Positions 63,326 to 64,000 of a DNA stretch of 64,000 bases are shown here, in pieces. The notes under the pieces were generated by a model, which saw nothing but the letters and a program-made list of their open reading frames with translations, did no database searches and was not told the DNA's origin. Within the stretch, counting starts at the first letter, position 1; each line of letters starts with the position of its first letter. The translations under genes and the position numbers were made by a program. This DNA is from an uncultured Bacteroides sp. (GTDB lineage: Bacteria > Bacteroidota > Bacteroidia > Bacteroidales > Bacteroidaceae): positions 2,480,001-2,544,000 of the forward strand of contig NZ_OY762899.1 in assembly GCF_963666545.1 (NCBI RefSeq), in the 5' to 3' direction.

Positions 63326-64000
63326 AGGGTTTGGGTTAATGCTGCTTTTGATAGTGGGTTCTCTAGCTCTTGCTCTTCCGGCAAAGGCGCAGTGCGAAAC
63401 AAAGAATGATGCTTTCAAATCAGGTGAACTTGTGATGTACGACTTGTTCTTTAACTGGAAGTTCATCTGGACAAAAGCCGGATTTGCTAGTCTTACGACT
63501 AATGCAACGACCTACAATGGCAAACCTTCCTATCGGATGAACATGCTTGCAATAGGCAGCAAAAAAGCCGATTTCTTCTTTAAGATGCGGGATACGGTGA
63601 CATGTGTCATTGGTGAGGAACTTCAACCTTATTATTTTAAAAAGGCTGCTGAAGAGGGTAAGAGATATACCATTGATGAGGCTCGTTTCTCTTATCATAA
63701 TGGCGTGTGCTATGTGAAGCAAAAGAGAACGCATCGTGATGGAAAGGTTACAACATCGGACTATAACGATAGTCGATGTATTTATGACATGCTTAGCATT
63801 TTGGCACAAGCCCGCTCGTATGATCCTGTCGATTATAAGGTGGGGCAACATATAAAGTTTCCCATGACTACCGGACGCAAGGTGGAGGAACAGACGCTAA
63901 TCTATCGGGGGAAAAAGAGTTTTACTGCGGAGAATGACACCACTTATCGTTGCCTTGTCTTCTCTTTAGTTGAATATAAGAAAGGGTCGGAAAAGGAGGT
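63279..64000 (+). CDS. DUF3108 domain protein (3' truncated by window)
   Basis: The frame is open to the window end (240 codons). It starts at ATG 63279 with MKIRKRRLERITKEGRGFG, giving a signal peptide ending ALPAKAQC; ATG 63339 is an alternative. The segment GELVMYDLFFNWKFIWTKAG matches the start of the DUF3108 domain of secreted Bacteroidetes proteins. It overlaps the 3' end of the Ig-like lipoprotein gene by 47 bp. Function is unknown; it is probably periplasmic or at the outer membrane. Confidence 0.85.
   Translation, partial: MKIRKRRLERITKEGRGFGLMLLLIVGSLALALPAKAQCETKNDAFKSGELVMYDLFFNWKFIWTKAGFASLTTNATTYNGKPSYRMNMLAIGSKKADFFFKMRDTVTCVIGEELQPYYFKKAAEEGKRYTIDEARFSYHNGVCYVKQKRTHRDGKVTTSDYNDSRCIYDMLSILAQARSYDPVDYKVGQHIKFPMTTGRKVEEQTLIYRGKKSFTAENDTTYRCLVFSLVEYKKGSEKE

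Overview
This window is a stretch of a Bacteroidetes chromosome, most likely Bacteroides in the broad sense. The evidence is SusC/SusD pairs, lipoproteins with acidic residues after the lipobox cysteine, families confined to Bacteroidetes (DUF6377, DUF4248, HU-HIG, smalltalk, DUF6850, DUF4876), weak Shine-Dalgarno signals, and repeated -7 boxes of the Bacteroides type (TAnnTTTG). I found no rRNA, tRNA or CRISPR array. All family names come from reading the sequence, not from a search.

Layout. 1-11.9 kb is housekeeping: a 5'-truncated S46 dipeptidyl-peptidase of DPP7 type, sucCD, an EamA transporter, a DeaD-like RNA helicase, a tyrosine phosphatase lipoprotein, a LOG/KdsD-like/PfkB operon and an M16 protease. 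12.2-24.1 kb is a polysaccharide utilisation locus: DUF6377 regulator, SusC, SusD, GH30, surface glycan-binding lipoprotein and GH3. This order matches the fungal beta-1,6-glucan locus of B. thetaiotaomicron as I remember it. 24.2-31.5 kb is an A+T-richer defence-like island: an RloA/RloB (AbiL-like) pair between two 122-bp direct repeats that duplicate the 3' end of the preceding gene, a PLD-nuclease/SF2-helicase/DUF3427 protein, and a short HpaII-like restriction endonuclease remnant with its own promoter.

31.7-36.2 kb is a phage- or plasmid-like replication module: a small protein, a Lin1244/DUF4373-type protein split by a frameshift at an A8 run, a 1.1-kb tandem array of seven ~158-bp units carrying 14 hairpins, a short array of ~22-bp iteron-like repeats, and a T7 gp4-type primase-helicase. 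36.2-41.5 kb holds ovoA (ovothiol), an Lrp regulator and metE. 41.5-43.2 kb holds DUF4248, an HU-like protein and the 30-residue smalltalk peptide.

43.2-51.2 kb is one minus-strand operon: TonB-dependent receptor, DUF4876 lipoprotein, DUF6850 barrel and a secreted gingipain-like (C25) protein with HEAT-like repeats. 51.6-64 kb holds a GNAT acetyltransferase, an uxuA/D-mannonate oxidoreductase operon, a dapB-lepB-lepB paralog-wbqC operon in which the second LepB has lost both catalytic residues, DUF2851, three envelope proteins and a 3'-truncated DUF3108 gene.

The items most worth following are the repeat-flanked RloAB cassette, the hairpin/iteron array beside the primase, the dead signal peptidase paralog, and the receptor operon ending in a cysteine protease.
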